Assembly: GCA_965153355.1 (NCBI GenBank)
Contig: OZ231126.1
Coordinates: 42,656,001-42,720,000 of the forward strand
Direction: 5' to 3'
DNA: 64,000 nt
Origin: Flaccisagitta enflata
Taxonomy: Eukaryota; Chaetognatha; Sagittoidea; Aphragmophora
The notes beneath the pieces were generated by a model. The model ran no database searches and had not been told where the DNA came from. It saw only the letters and a list, made by a program, of their open reading frames with translations. This document shows, in pieces, positions 45,173 through 56,222 of the stretch (position 1 is the stretch's first letter; each line of letters starts with the position of its first letter). The position numbers and the translations under genes are program-made.

Positions 45173-45509
45173 ACAGGTGTTCATATTTTGAAGAAGCGGG
45201 AAGCGCCGCTTCTCGGAAGGGGAAGAAATTTGTCGGAAAATCTTGAAAGAAAGAGAAAAAAAATCAGTATTCATAAAAAAAGGATAAAAAAAGATAAAAA
45301 CAAAGAAAGAAAGAAAGACTAAAGGAAAGAAAAGCAGGAGAGAAACATCCGATTAAGTTCCAAAAAAAAAACTGTTTTGTGAGTCGTTTTGTATCGTTTT
45401 ACTACACAATGTTACCCTGAGACAGGATAGTACGTGTCGGAAACTTATGAGGGAAAGCTTTGCCTCTCGGAAGGTTTACAAAATATGAACACCTGGTTGT
45501 CAACAGGCC
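45173..45509. mobile_element. Inverted-repeat element (CTTCTCGG / CCTCTCGG type)
   Basis: GTTGTCAACAGGTGTTCATA at the left is inverted at the right as TATGAACACCTGGTTGTCAA (one extra base). Inside are CGCTTCTCGGAAGG and GCCTCTCGGAAGG. A shorter relative is at 20405-20530. Confidence 0.78.
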
Positions 45510-45840
45510 AGAATGAGTAAAACGACTAAAATGACTCAAATGTAAACTAAGAATAAGTAAAACTCATTTTCAAAAAGTTCGTGTTTGAATGTTTGATTTG
45601 ATTTCAAAATTTTCCAGCATGTTTTAGCTACAATCATGCGATTCTATTCAAAGCTTTGTCTAAGTCCATTAGTACTTTCGTCCATGCGTAAGCGCAAGTG
45701 AAAGATCATCCCCAAATATATTTTCGCCTCCTCTTCCCCCATCGGGTTATCTGATGTTTTATTCAGCCTTTATTATTTATTGTCATTAATTTCCGAGGGG
45801 AAAGGAAGAGCATTGTTCTTTCGACTGTCAGCTAGTCTGT
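45510..45840. other. Unannotated stretch
   Basis: No feature seen. Confidence 0.3.
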
Positions 45841-45893
45841 AGCTCGCTCTCTCTATCTTTCTCTTTTTCTTTCTCTTTCTCTTTATCTCTCTC

Positions 45894-45988
<95 letters not shown>
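45841..45988. repeat. (CT)n microsatellite
   Basis: Impure TTTCTC words, then pure CT from about 45908 to 45988. Confidence 0.97.
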
Positions 45989-45992
<4 letters not shown>

Positions 45993-46189
45993 TGAATTGA
46001 TATATGAAAGATCAAAGATGAATCATTTAAAGTTGTGTATGGCAATTCTTTACCAAAATGCTTAAAACAGGATGACAAACAATTAAAACCAATCATAAAC
46101 AAAATTCAAACTAGTGAGCACGCGCGCAATCCATCTCCAAGATTCTTTAGGTGACGAATCGTCGAATTTCGAAAATCCGAGTATCTGTG

Positions 46190-46440
46190 GAAACAAGGCC
46201 GGATACACGGCCAATCCGTAGTCGCTGCTGGTGGGCAGGGGCAGTAATGCGGGTGGGCAGGGGCAGTATGTGAGTGGGCGAGGGCTGTATTGACGCCAGG
46301 CAGGAGCTGTAATGGTCAGAAATCCGCTTTTCGGTCGATTTTGCGTCATCAAAATTTTCGCGTGACACTCAGACAGACAGACATTCAGACCGACCAAGGG
46401 ACACACCCTCTTATAGAGTCGCTAGGCAGCGACTAAAAAG
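46190..46440 (+). mobile_element. Hairpin-tailed repeat, AGTCGCTGC type
   Basis: AACAAGGCCGGATACACGGC, CAAT, X = AGTCGCTGC at 46220-46228, several GTGGGCAGGGGC blocks, a GGAC-like tract, CTCTTATAGAG and tail AGTCGCT-AGGC-AGCGACT. The 3' arm GCAGCGACT (46426-46434) exactly complements X, although X here differs from other family B copies. Confidence 0.9.
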
Positions 46441-46453
46441 AGACACCTTAAGG

Positions 46454-47700
46454 ATCCCACAATATAGGATCCCACAACATAGGATCCCACAATATAGGGA
46501 AAATAACTGGACCCGTTTTTGGTTGTTGGACCCATTTTTTTTATCTTATTTTCATTGATTGGACCCATTTTTATTAGTCAGAGGACCCGTTTTTTAGAGA
46601 CTTAGAAAATAAAAAACGGGTCCACTGACTGACAAAAACAGGTCCGTTCACCAAAAACAGGTCCGCAAGCAATACTACCTAGAACATAAGTCTTCGTTCA
46701 CTTGGACCAAAAACTCATTCAATCATAAAATAATGATAAATCAATTCATATCATGGTTTGAATACTTCATCTAACTTCCTGCCGTGGAAACGTCTGCTTC
46801 TATGGACTACTGTATTGATTTGAAAAGGTTCAAAGGGATCTTCTGCCAGACCTTGTCACCTAACATTTTGTGCGATTTCATGTCAGTCCTTAGTAAGGAC
46901 TCCTTACAGAGTCATAGATTGTCCTTCATGTCTCCATGATCCAGTAATTCTTTGGGATAATCAGTGTTGGGGAATCAAGTTAGTAGCCCTTTAACTTTTT
47001 TCAGCCTCTGGCGTTTGTTCAGTCAAATATTTTATCTCTAGACAAGCAATTGTATGGTGTGATAGATGGCACAAAAAACTGCTCAATTCATTTCTCGATT
47101 TTCAAAAGTGACAAGCAATCTTCGAACTGCTCTCATTTCTAAAAGCTTTGAGCTACAAGGATGGGATTGGACTCAAATGAAAGATTTTTTGAAGCCGTTT
47201 CTGAATCTCACCAATTTTTCTTACTCATCTTTAACCAAATTGTAATTATTTATGTTTATAGGTGAACGAAGACTTATGTTCTAGGTAGTAGGTTATAATA
47301 GGAATATGCGGTAAAGCCATTTTTTAGGAAGCAATTTTCTTCATCACTGTACTGGTCTCACTATGCAGTGGTGAGTTATTCTCATGCATGATATTGAACA
47401 GAGCTCCTCTTTTTTCCACCAAGAGGACCCGTTTTGACTATAATAAAAAGGTGAATGGACCTGTTTTGTTTAGTCAGAGGACCCATTTTTCATGGACCGT
47501 TTTTTGCACTTATGGGACCCGTTTATCACACTCATAGGACCCATCAAGTGAACCCATTTTTGACAGTCAGGGGATCCCACAATATAGTTTGAGGGAAAAT
47601 AACTGGACCCGTTTTTGGTTGTTGGACCCATTTTTTTTATCTTATTTTCATTGATTGGACCCATTTTTATTAGTCAGAGGACCCGTTTTTCCACGAGCAC
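46454..47700. mobile_element. Foldback repeat with GGACCCGTTTTT words
   Basis: TACTACCTAGAACATAAGTC (46673-46692, arm continues to 46701) is exactly inverted at 47262-47290. GGATCCCACAATATAG and TGGACCCGTTTTTGGTTG occur at 46465-46530 and again at 47573-47640. Further GACCCGTTTT and AAAACGGGTCC words lie between. No ORF. Confidence 0.82.
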
Positions 47701-47937
47701 GTAAACACACGGACGCATAGTAGGTGATGAGAAGCCAAAACGCAAAAAAGATTTAGCACCCCCTGCTACAGACATATTGGCTGACTGAAATTTACCATAA
47801 AAAATCATTTCGAGTAATTTACGAGAATATAAGTGGCCTCCTCAGAGCGATTTTTGTGATTGTAGCTAAAATCTTGTAATGTATCTCTTTTACTCTGAAA
47901 ATAAACATTTTTAAAAAGGAAACAAAAATGAAATATC

Positions 47938-48431
47938 AGTCCACAAAAGCGCTAGATGAGCAGCGGTACCCGTGCCCTGCCTAAGTAGGTTGTGCTTGAA
48001 GTTGAAGGGGAAGCAGGGCAGCGACTCCAAAGGGGTCAATGACTTATGCTTCCACACATATGGGGAATTTTCTCCTCCTCCTCCTCCTCCTCCTCCTCCA
48101 TCCTTCTCCCCCAAATTTCAGTTCTGAGGCTCAAATTTCATCCTCGAGGTTGGGATCTGGGCCTCTTAGCTGGGGTTTGGACCTCAAGGCTGAAATTTGG
48201 GCCTCAAGGCTGGGATCTTGGCCTCCAGGCTATGATTTGGGCCTTGAGCCTATGATTTGGGCCTCGTGACGGGGATTTAAGCTTTAAAACCAGAGTTTGA
48301 GCCTCAAGAGTCGAGACTAAGGTTTGGGGAGGGGGGGGGGGAACAGAGGAGGAGGAGAAGAAGGAGAAGGAGAAAATTCCCCATATGTGTGAAAGCATAG
48401 GTCATCAATCCATTTAGGACCGCTGCCCAAA
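47938..48431 (+). mobile_element. Foldback family A, full copy
   Basis: AGCGGTACCCGTGCCCTGCC, GGGGAAGCAGGGCAGCG and TGCTTCCACACATATGGGG, mirrored units around GGGCCTCAAGGCTGGGAT, then CCATATGTGTGAAAGCATAG and CCGCTGCCCAAAA. Confidence 0.88.
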
Positions 48432-49125
48432 AAACGGTGATTGTCATGGTTCTCGATAAAATCTTAAAAATCCCTCTGATGAAGCAATTTATATTCCTCT
48501 TGATCACACAAAACAACTTTCCAAAAGAAATTTCATACAGCCGTGTCGGCTGTAGGGGGGTTCAAAAACTTTTGCCGTCTCATCACATTCTATTTTGCGT
48601 CCTTGAGCAATTGATTCACTTTTTTTAGCTGCTTCATGATAAGTTACACTCATTTCTTTACATAAGAACATGTTATTATTTCTGAGGCTCAGTGTTCTTA
48701 TTTCTAGGGCGATTTGAGGTTCAAATTGTTCTTAGGGTGATCTTATTTTTTGTATTGACAGCTTTCCAGGAATAGTCTTTTATTTGGTTATTTAACTCTT
48801 GTTTGTCAATTGAAAGAATATGAGAACTAGAATATTGATCATGAAGAAATCAAACTTTAATGTAAGAGTGATTAGAGTCAACCATTACAAGTAAGCAGTC
48901 TCATTTCCACATTTCTTTTTGATTACGGCAGTTCCAATAGCAAATCTAGAATGAATTTTCTTATATTCTCTCTTTTTGAGGCTGACAATGTTCTTATGAT
49001 TGTTCTAATTGTTTGCCACATCTGAGCCTCGATACTCTTATCAACAAGGTTCTTAGTCAAAGAAATGAGTGTATCGGATTCAACCACAGAAAATTTATAT
49101 CAAAGAGTGCAGTTGGTCATTCTAG
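48432..49125. other. Unannotated stretch
   Basis: GTTCTTAT/ATAAGAAC words recur (48660-48760, 48990-49070), related to 37980-38110. No gene supported. Confidence 0.35.
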
Positions 49126-49177
49126 AAGAACAGGACCCACGAGATTACAATAATGCCGCGGATGGCGATTGACCGGA

Positions 49178-49258
<81 letters not shown>

Positions 49259-49383
49259 CACAGACACAACCATGCCGACTTAAATGCGCGTTTTCACATG
49301 CTCAAGCTTGAGCCTCACTGACCGACCAACAGACCAACAAATGAACTAAGCCTCTTTTAGAATCGCGATTCCACGACTAAATC
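49126..49383 (+). mobile_element. Diverged family D-like repeat with expanded (CA)n
   Basis: AACAGGACCCACGAGATTAC, CAATAATGCCGCGGATGG resembles the family D head. The CA-rich body is expanded to (CA)n at 49179-49254. A GACCGACCAACAGACC tract, CCTCTTTTAGAATCGCG and CACGACTAAAT close it. Confidence 0.55.
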
Positions 49384-49515
49384 ATTAAAGTTAAGAGACG
49401 TGCTTTTGTCTTTTTTTCGAATTTCATACTAAGTCGTGGACCCCAATGGAAATAAGTTCTTACTTTTTTGGGCTATCCAAGATATGGCTTTTATTGTTCT
49501 CAATGATCTTGTACT
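49384..49515. other. Unannotated stretch
   Basis: No feature seen. Confidence 0.3.
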
Positions 49516-49592
49516 GAACAAGGCCGGCCGGCCGGCCGGACAAAGCAGGGTATAGAGTCGCGTAGTCGTGTAGTAGCGTAGTCGCGATTTAA
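49516..49592 (+). mobile_element. Short, deleted hairpin-tailed repeat
   Basis: AACAAGGCCGGCCGGCCGGC runs straight into GGACAAAGCAGGGTATAGAG and an altered tail GTCGCGTAGTCGTGTAGTAG, so the body is missing and the tail partly duplicated. Confidence 0.65.
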
Positions 49593-49833
49593 AGTATTAC
49601 TTTGATAGTTAGACCTCAGTGTACCTTGTAATGATTCAGAATGAATCTTTTTGATGTCTTCCGCAAAAATCCGCTTGGAAATCCGTCTCCGTTTAGAGAT
49701 GGGAACATCCTTATTGTCCTCCACATATCTAGACAAATTGACCAAAATGTCTGAGATTGGTTTCAATCATTTTATTTTTCCGACACTTTAGATTCCTTAA
49801 AAAAAATTTTTCGTAGATTTGAGCATGAATATA

Positions 49834-50423
49834 CTATCTAGGCGAAAAAAATCTTTCGTCCTGCAATAAAATTGTATTTATTGGCGTAAAAATGAATACA
49901 AATCAATTAGAAATCCATAGATAATTAGTTCAAGCTCCCAAGGACTGAATCAGGGCAGCCATTTGTTTCGGAAGCGACATGTAGAGCTGTTTGAGGTACT
50001 CAGGAGTGAAGGTTTGCCAAACCTTTATTGTGATTTTTTTTTCTATTTTTTTGCTACATTAAGACACACAGCTTTCAAAAGAATCATCAAATCATCAAAA
50101 AATTGGTGACATAAATGAAGCCCTTCAAATTTTCAAGCAGCCCTTGCAAACCGCATCTGCCTAGCTCAATGCGTTCAGAAGTAATTAAAAAAAGAGTGAA
50201 AAGATAACATCAGAAGATTGTGTAGAGATGGCAAAAGTGAAACTGAAGTATTTCAGTCAAAGTTGAATAGCTCTTAAACGCATAGAGCTAGAGGGATGCG
50301 GTTTGCGTCAATCTCTTGCAAATTTGAAGAGCTTTAATTGTCTCACCAATTTTTTGATGATTTGTTGATTCTCAACTGAGATATGCATGTAAACATACCG
50401 AAAGATTTTTTTCGCCCAGGTAG
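49834..50423 (-). mobile_element. TA-flanked mariner-like element with transposase remnant
   Basis: CTATCTAGGCGAAAAAAATC (49834-49853) is inverted at the right end as GATTTTTTTCGCCCAGGTAG (50404-50423), with TA on both sides. Inside, 50085-50115 and 50340-50370 carry an inverted pair around AAAAAATTGGTGA, with GCAAACCGCAT/ATGCGGTTTGC nearer the centre. The element is 590 bases, far shorter than an autonomous mariner. Confidence 0.78.
49930..50034 (-). pseudogene. C-terminal remnant of a Tc1/mariner-type transposase
   Basis: On the - strand an open stretch of about 34 codons ends at the TGA complementary to 49930-49932. It reads WQTFTPEYLKQLYMSLPKQM then AALIQSLGA. The pattern W, L-x2-L, S-(M/L)-P-(R/K), aliphatic helix, LGA is the usual C-terminus of Tc1/mariner transposases. 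No catalytic core precedes it, so this is a leftover piece. Confidence 0.6.
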
Positions 50424-50560
50424 TATGCCCAATTTTTCAACACGTCCACTGTTCTAAGAAGAATTTTACAGAAAATTGAAAAATATAGCTTATTATTTGC
50501 AAAATGGCGCCAAGCAGACCTAATTAAGTTGACCACAAAAAAATGAAAGGAAAGTGTGAC
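50424..50560. other. Unannotated stretch
   Basis: No feature seen. Confidence 0.3.
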
Positions 50561-50610
50561 CGACAGACCGACACAGCAAGGTGTAGTCAAGTTTCCGCGA
50601 CTAAAAAAAG
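50556..50610 (+). mobile_element. Hairpin-tailed repeat end (tail only)
   Basis: GTGACCGACAGACCGACACA, GGTGTAGTCAAG and TTCCGCGACTAAAAAAA. The hairpin 5' arm is damaged and no head was found. Confidence 0.6.
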
Positions 50611-51145
50611 CAACGACCAAAAAAAGCAATAGCGCAGAAATCAACAACATCCACAACGACAATGACAATGACATAGACAACAACAACAACAACAGAGACG
50701 CTACATCGCTTAACACATCGCTAAACACTAAAAAAAACAATCTAGCTCAGTGGATTATTCATATTTAGAGCGAGTGAGCTATAGTCTATAAATGGGCGCA
50801 AGTGACATCTGCCCAGCATTTGGCCTAGTCTTGCTGATCAAAACTTTGTAAAATTTGCAAATACTTTTGAGCTCGGGCAGACTCCATTCCGCTCTAGAGA
50901 TGCGTAGTGGTCCCTTAGATTTGAATGTTGTGTGAAATTCCGGCCGCAATTGTGACATTCATAGATGGGAGATTTTTTGACGCAGCAGCGTGACAATTGA
51001 AGATGTTCTGTTAAAGATAAGTCAAGATTATTTTCAAGTGCCCCGACGCACCTTTATGCTACTGTATGAAAGGCGCTGTCTGTTTGTCTGTCCATCTGTT
51101 TGCTCGAATAGAAAAAATCTTAAAAGAGTATGGGTCCGCGACTGG
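50611..51145. other. Unannotated stretch
   Basis: AACGACAATGACAATGACAT and ACAACAACAACA near 50650-50700 are simple repeats. GCTGTCTGTTTGTCTGTCC at about 51074 resembles a reverse GGAC tract. No gene supported. Confidence 0.35.
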
Positions 51146-51148
51146 GGT

Positions 51149-51492
51149 CAAACGGCGTTGTCAAACGGCGTTGTCAAATGGCGTTGTCAAACGGCGTTGT
51201 CATACGGCGTTGTCATACGGCGTTGTCAAACGGCGTTGTCAAACGGCGTTGTCAAACGGCGTTGTCAAACGGCGTTGTCAAACGGCGTTGTCAAACGGCG
51301 TTGTCAAACAATGTTGTCAAACAATGTTGTCAAACAATGTTGTCAAACGGCGTTGTCAAACGGCGTTGTCAAATGGCGTTGTCAAGCGGCGTTGTCAAGC
51401 GGCGTTGTCCAGCGGCGTTGTCAAAAGGCGTTGTCAAACGGCGTTATCAAGCAGCGTTGTCAACGGCGGTGTCAACAGCGTTGTCAAATGGC
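51149..51492. repeat. 13-base minisatellite, GGCGTTGTCAAAC
   Basis: About 26 copies with single-base changes (AATG for CGGC, TACG, AGCG). Because 13 is 1 modulo 3 and no frame contains a stop, all three + frames are open and give the same repeating peptide, LSNGVVKRRCQTA. This is a sequence property rather than a gene. Confidence 0.95.
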
Positions 51493-52305
51493 AGTTTTGG
51501 CCAGTTTGGCCCATTAATGCTATAATCTTTACAAATCAAATACATATGTTGAGTCCTTCCATTTAGAGACTACATACCAAGTTTTAACCAAATTGGTTGA
51601 AAAATGCCAAGGTTATGCACGTTTTTCACTTTTAGGCTGGTGGGTGGGTTGGGTGGTAGGCTGGTTTGGCCGGTTAGCATTCTAAAATCTTTACAATTCA
51701 AATACATATGTTGAGTTCTTCCATTTAGGGACTACATACCAAATTTTAACCAAATCGGTAAAAAATGCCGAAGTTATGCACGTTTTTCACTATTAGGCTG
51801 GTAGGCTGGTTGGGTGGTAGGCCGGTTTGGCCGGTTAGCATGCTAAAATCTTTACAAATCAAATGCATATGTTGAGTCCTTCCATTTAAACACTACATAC
51901 CAAGTTTTAACCAAATCGTTTGAAAATGCCAAAGTTATGCACGTTTTTCACTTTAGGCTGTTTGGGTGGTAGGCGGTTTGGCTTCGCATGCTAAAATCTT
52001 CGAATAGAATACATATGTTGAGTCCTTCCATTTAGAGACTCATGCAAGTTTCAACCAAATTGGTTGAAAATGCCAAAGTTATACACGTTTTCACTTTAGG
52101 CTAGTAGGCTGGTTGGGTGGTAGGCCTGTTTGGCCGGTTAGCATGCTAAAATCTTTACAATTCAAATACATATGTTCAGTTTTTCCATTTAGGGACTACA
52201 TACCAAATTTTAACCAAATCGGTAGAAAAATGCCGAAGTTATGCACGTTTTTCACTTTTAGGCTGGCAGGCTGGTTGGGCCGGTTGGGTGGGTCGGATCA
52301 TAACA
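51493..52305. repeat. Five tandem copies of a ~155-base unit (GGTTGGGTGGTAGG type)
   Basis: Each unit has TTTGGCCGGTTAGCATGCTA, AAAATCTTTACAA, ACATATGTTGAGTCCTTCCA and AATGCCAAAGTTATGCACG, then TTTTTCACTTTTAGGCTGG. Copies begin near 51500, 51665, 51830, 51965 and 52120. The fourth is the most eroded. Confidence 0.9.
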
Positions 52306-52678
52306 TACGCATAGGCTGCAAAGGCTTACCCTAATGAAAAAAGTCAATTGCATCACTTTTGAAACGTGAGGAGAAATAAAGTTTTCATTTTCGGTTTGGG
52401 GCAATTTAGAAAGTTGTGCAGTTTTGGGCTGATGATACATTTAGATACTCACAGCTAGAAGAGCTTATTTTCTCTTTCAAATGGCGCCAACCAAGTCTCG
52501 ATCAATAGTTTAGAAGTTATGAATTTTTGAATCTTTTTTCATTTTTTCGCATTTTCGCGAAAATCGATATTTTTCATTGATCCCATTTTTTTGGTCTTAT
52601 GTAACAACAGGGAGGAGTAAACATGTTACGCAAATTGACCCTGACTTTTATGACGCTAGCATTGATATTTTATTCTGC
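52306..52678. other. Unannotated stretch
   Basis: No feature seen. Confidence 0.3.
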
Positions 52679-52871
<193 letters not shown>

Positions 52872-52999
52872 AGACAAAAAAGATCGAAAGGAAAAAACAC
52901 ACAGATTGAATAACAAAAACAGACAATCAACCAGACATCATGAAATGCACACACAGAAGAACAAGCACTGAAAAAAGAGACTTCCATTTACGACTTTTT

Positions 53000-53198
53000 T
53001 TCCGGTCGGCGATTAGCCGCCTTTATTGGTACAACTTCCCTCCAAATATGAAGCAAATCGGTCAAGGCCTTCAAAAGTTAGCCCATTTTTAAAAGTGTGG
53101 ACGACGACAACGACGACGACAACAACAACGACACCCACCCGCCTCGAATTATAGTCCGCGCCGGAATGGTATTCCGTCGCGGACAAAAAGCAAAAATA
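53000..53198 (+). mobile_element. Short repeat ending in a long hairpin (GTCCGCG type)
   Basis: A (CGACGACAACAA)-rich tract leads to TTATAGTCCGCGCCGGAAT and its inverse ATTCCGTCGCGGAC with one mismatch (about 53150-53188), then AAAAAG. The plan (simple tract, TTATAG, hairpin, A-run) resembles the other hairpin-tailed repeats. Confidence 0.65.
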
Positions 53199-53263
53199 AC
53201 CCAGAATCCTGGAAAAATTTAATCGCTGTGTGTGTCTCTGCGCGTGCGTGTCTCTGTTCGTGC

Positions 53264-53472
<209 letters not shown>

Positions 53473-53479
53473 TTCTTTT

Positions 53480-53690
53480 TTTTTCGTTAGTCGCGTGCTG
53501 CGCGATTCTACACCCTGCTTTGTCGGTCCGTCCGTCCGCTACACTCTACTCTTTTTGGGTTTTTGCGGTTTTTGGCCTCACTGCTCCTGCCCAAGTGATC
53601 TGGTGACATCAATTACGGCTCCTGCCCACCCGCACGCGACTGGGGTAGCCGTCTATCGGGCCTTTTTTTTTTATCTCTCTACCTTTTTAG
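53480..53690 (-). mobile_element. Hairpin-tailed repeat, AGTCGC type, reverse strand
   Basis: On the - strand the head X = AGTCGCGTGC (complement of 53632-53641) follows a diverged head and precedes GGGTGGGCAGGAGC. The tail 3' arm GCACGCGACT (complement of 53489-53498) is an exact complement of X. The + strand shows GTCGGTCCGTCCGTCCGC, the inverted GGAC tract. Confidence 0.86.
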
Positions 53691-54478
53691 TTTTTGACTA
53701 AAGATATTTACCGTTGTAGTTTTTGACATCTGTATAATCGCGTCGGCACTTTCACAAACAACTCGTATCTTGCAAGCTTTCTGTTTATGCTCGGCGAGGA
53801 TTGGGTCTGAATTTAAAAATTTACTACAGGTGCGGCAATGAAAAAATAAACATGTTTAGCGCCAGAAAAAAAGAGCGACGATTAACTTCGTCGTCCACTC
53901 ATTATCTTCGGTAAGAACGAATCGTAGACTTCAGTTTAAACACCGAAAACCGTTCAGGCGAGAGAATTTCCATTCTAATACGTCATGTGGCGAGCGTGCC
54001 AGACCAGTCACTGTCATGACCAAGCATTTTTCTTGACCTATGAAAGCCTCCCCCATAGCGTGTGAGATAGGAATTTGTGGGCAATTGCTGGGCCCAAGTT
54101 CACCGACCGCATTGTAATAGTGGAGTTTGGAGTGTAATGTTAACCCATCCAATATCCAGACCTCTTGATTATGATTTTCTTCCGGGCAGCAGGATTTGTA
54201 CTCTCAGATCTTCCGACAGACCATCTTGACTAACACCAAACAAAAAGTTACCATAAAACGGGGTTTTAGCTATCAAAAACACATTCCAATTCATCCTTAA
54301 TTCTCCTTAAATGGATTTAATGGTTGCTACATAATTACATGTTGCTCTGTCAGTCTGTCCATCAGTCAGTCCATCCATTTGTCATGTTATCAAATTTTTT
54401 ACTATTTTGGGTATTTCAAGGTAAAATTGGCTGTTTCTAAAGTAAGATTTGTTATCAATATCACTTGGTCAGTTGGTT
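53691..54478. other. Mostly unannotated; contains a family E fragment
   Basis: About 53995-54065 matches 22755-22825 (AGTCAC-GTCATGAC, TTTTTCTTGACCTATGAAAG, CTCCCCC-TAGCG). TGCTCTGTCAGTCTGTCCATC at about 54340 is a reverse GGAC-like tract. No gene supported. Confidence 0.5.
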
Positions 54479-54660
54479 GGAAGGAAGAAATGAAGAAAGG
54501 AAGGAAGGAAGGAAGGAAGGAAAGAAGGAAGGAAGGAAGGAAAGAAAGAAGGATGGAGGAAATGAAGGAGGGGATGAAGCAAATGAGATTACGAGGAAGG
54601 AAAGAAGGGAGGAAGGAGTTTGCATGTATGTAGTTGCAGTTGCAGTTGCAGTTGCAGTTG
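54479..54660. repeat. (GGAA)n microsatellite followed by (GTTGCA)n
   Basis: GGAAGGAA units 54479-54555, mixed GA-rich DNA, then GTTGCA x5 at about 54631-54660. Confidence 0.93.
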
Positions 54661-54666
54661 GCCTGT

Positions 54667-55284
54667 CACAGTGGGCCTTAATTGGATATGAGTTCAAAAA
54701 AATCCCCGATGGTAGTGACTTGTGTAAGTAGGTATAATTTTTAGTGGAGAATTAATGTTTACCTTTAAAAAAAAATTTCCCTTGAAAATTTTTACAAAAA
54801 TGTCAAAAATTTTTTAAATTTTTCAAATATTTGATATAAAACTTTAGCATTTATGTGTTTTAAATTTCTGATTCAAGATTAATATTCCTGATAAAATTTC
54901 CAATCATTAGATAGGTCGCATTATATAGGTTATTCAAAAGATGATATTTTCATTTTTTCTGCCACCGTTAGTAATAAAGTAACGGTGGCCTAAAACATGA
55001 AAGTCTCATTTTTTCATGAAACTATATGGTGTGACCTATCAAATGATTGGAAATTTTACCAGGAATATGAATCTTAAATCAGAATTTCAAAAAAGAAATA
55101 TCCTTCAGATCTATATGTAAATACAAGGCAAAATTGACACTTTTTTATGAATTTTACAAAAATTTTCAAGGGAAATTTTTTCTTAAGGGTCAACATCGAT
55201 TTTCCACTATAAGTTGTACTTACTTATACAAGACGCTATTATAGGGGATTTTTTTGAACTCATATCCAATTAAGGCCCACTGTG
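54667..55284. mobile_element. Palindromic foldback element with CACAGTGGGCC ends
   Basis: CACAGTGGGCCTTAATTGGA at the left is exactly inverted at the right. Arms of about 300 bases stay complementary almost to the centre at about 54975, where GCCACCGTTA and TAACGGTGGC form a 10-bp stem. ATTTCCAATCATTAGATAGG and its inverse link it to family E. No ORF. Confidence 0.87.
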
Positions 55285-55448
55285 TGTCAAGCATGTTTCT
55301 TTTTGTCAAAATGCGATTTAAAAAGTTTCCATTCCATGATTTCAAAAAAAGAAACACCCTCTTTTTTTTTCTCTTTGTAGTCTCTTTGTAATCTTTTTCC
55401 TAATCTTCTTTTTCTCTCAATTTGACCTTTTTCCCTTTTCCTTTTTTT

Positions 55449-56222
55449 TGGGCAGCGGCCCCAAAGGGGACAAAGTCCTGTAGAACACAGGGGGAATCTG
55501 TCCGTCCGTACGTACGTCCCGCCCCTCCCGCCCCACCCTCTGGGCTTTGTCTCTTTTGGGGCTCAAATCCAAACTGTATGGCCCAAATCCAAGCAAAATG
55601 GCCCAAATCCAGCCAAAATGGGCCAAATCCTGGCAAAATGGCCCCAAGACAGGGTAAAATTGGCCAAAATTGGCTAGAAAGCCTGAATTCTGGCCTGAGT
55701 TCTTTCATTTTGGCCCCTTACACTTAGATTCTGGCTTCCAAAACCCACATCCAAGCCTTTGAGACCCAGATCCTGACCTTTGGGACCCAGATTCTGACCT
55801 CCCAGACCTAGGTTCTGGCCTCAGAGACCTAAATCCTAGCCTCAGAGTCCCAAATCCTGGCCTCAGAGACTGAAATCCTTGCCTCGGAGACCAAGAAATT
55901 GGTCTCTGAGACCCAGATTCTGGCCTCAGAGACTCAGATCCTGGCCTGCTCCTCCCTCAACTTAACCTACAAACTATACAATGAGGGCAAGGGTACCATT
56001 GTCCATATACTGCCTTTTGTCATATCTCCATGGTATTCAGTGAAATTTGAATAACAGGGCATCCTGGACAGAAGGTAGGCAAACAGAAGGACGGACGGAC
56101 GAACGGACAGATTCCCCCTGTGTTTTACAGGACTTCGTTCCCTTTGGGGCCGCTGCCCTGCTCCCTCTCAACCTTAATCGCTTTCTACTCAAGCAGGGCA
56201 CGGGTACCGCTGACCACTTACT
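55449..56222 (-). mobile_element. Foldback family A variant with GGAC tracts, reverse orientation
   Basis: GGGCAGCGGCCCCAAAGGGG, GTCCTGTAGAACACAGGGGG and AATCTGTCCGTCCGTACGTA at the left are mirrored by GGACGGACGAACGGACAGAT, CCCCCTGTGTTTTACAGGAC and TTTGGGGCCGCTGCCCTGC at the right. CAGGGCACGGGTACCGCTGA then completes the long arm. Between are AATCCTGGCCTCAGAGAC and GGCCCAAATCCA units. Confidence 0.85.

Noticed and set aside
49500-49766. 88-residue - strand ORF next to the mariner-like element
   Set aside because: It lies downstream of the transposase C-terminus on that strand, so it cannot be the N-terminal half, and its end runs through a repeat. No domain was recognised.
51066-51566. Three overlapping + strand ORFs with repeated LSNGVVKRRCQTA
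   Set aside because: The 13-base repeat opens all three frames; there are no gene signals around it. Kept only as a repeat and a low-interest finding.
53931-54152. 73-residue - strand ORF
   Set aside because: It overlaps the fragment of dispersed family E that also occurs at 22755-22825.
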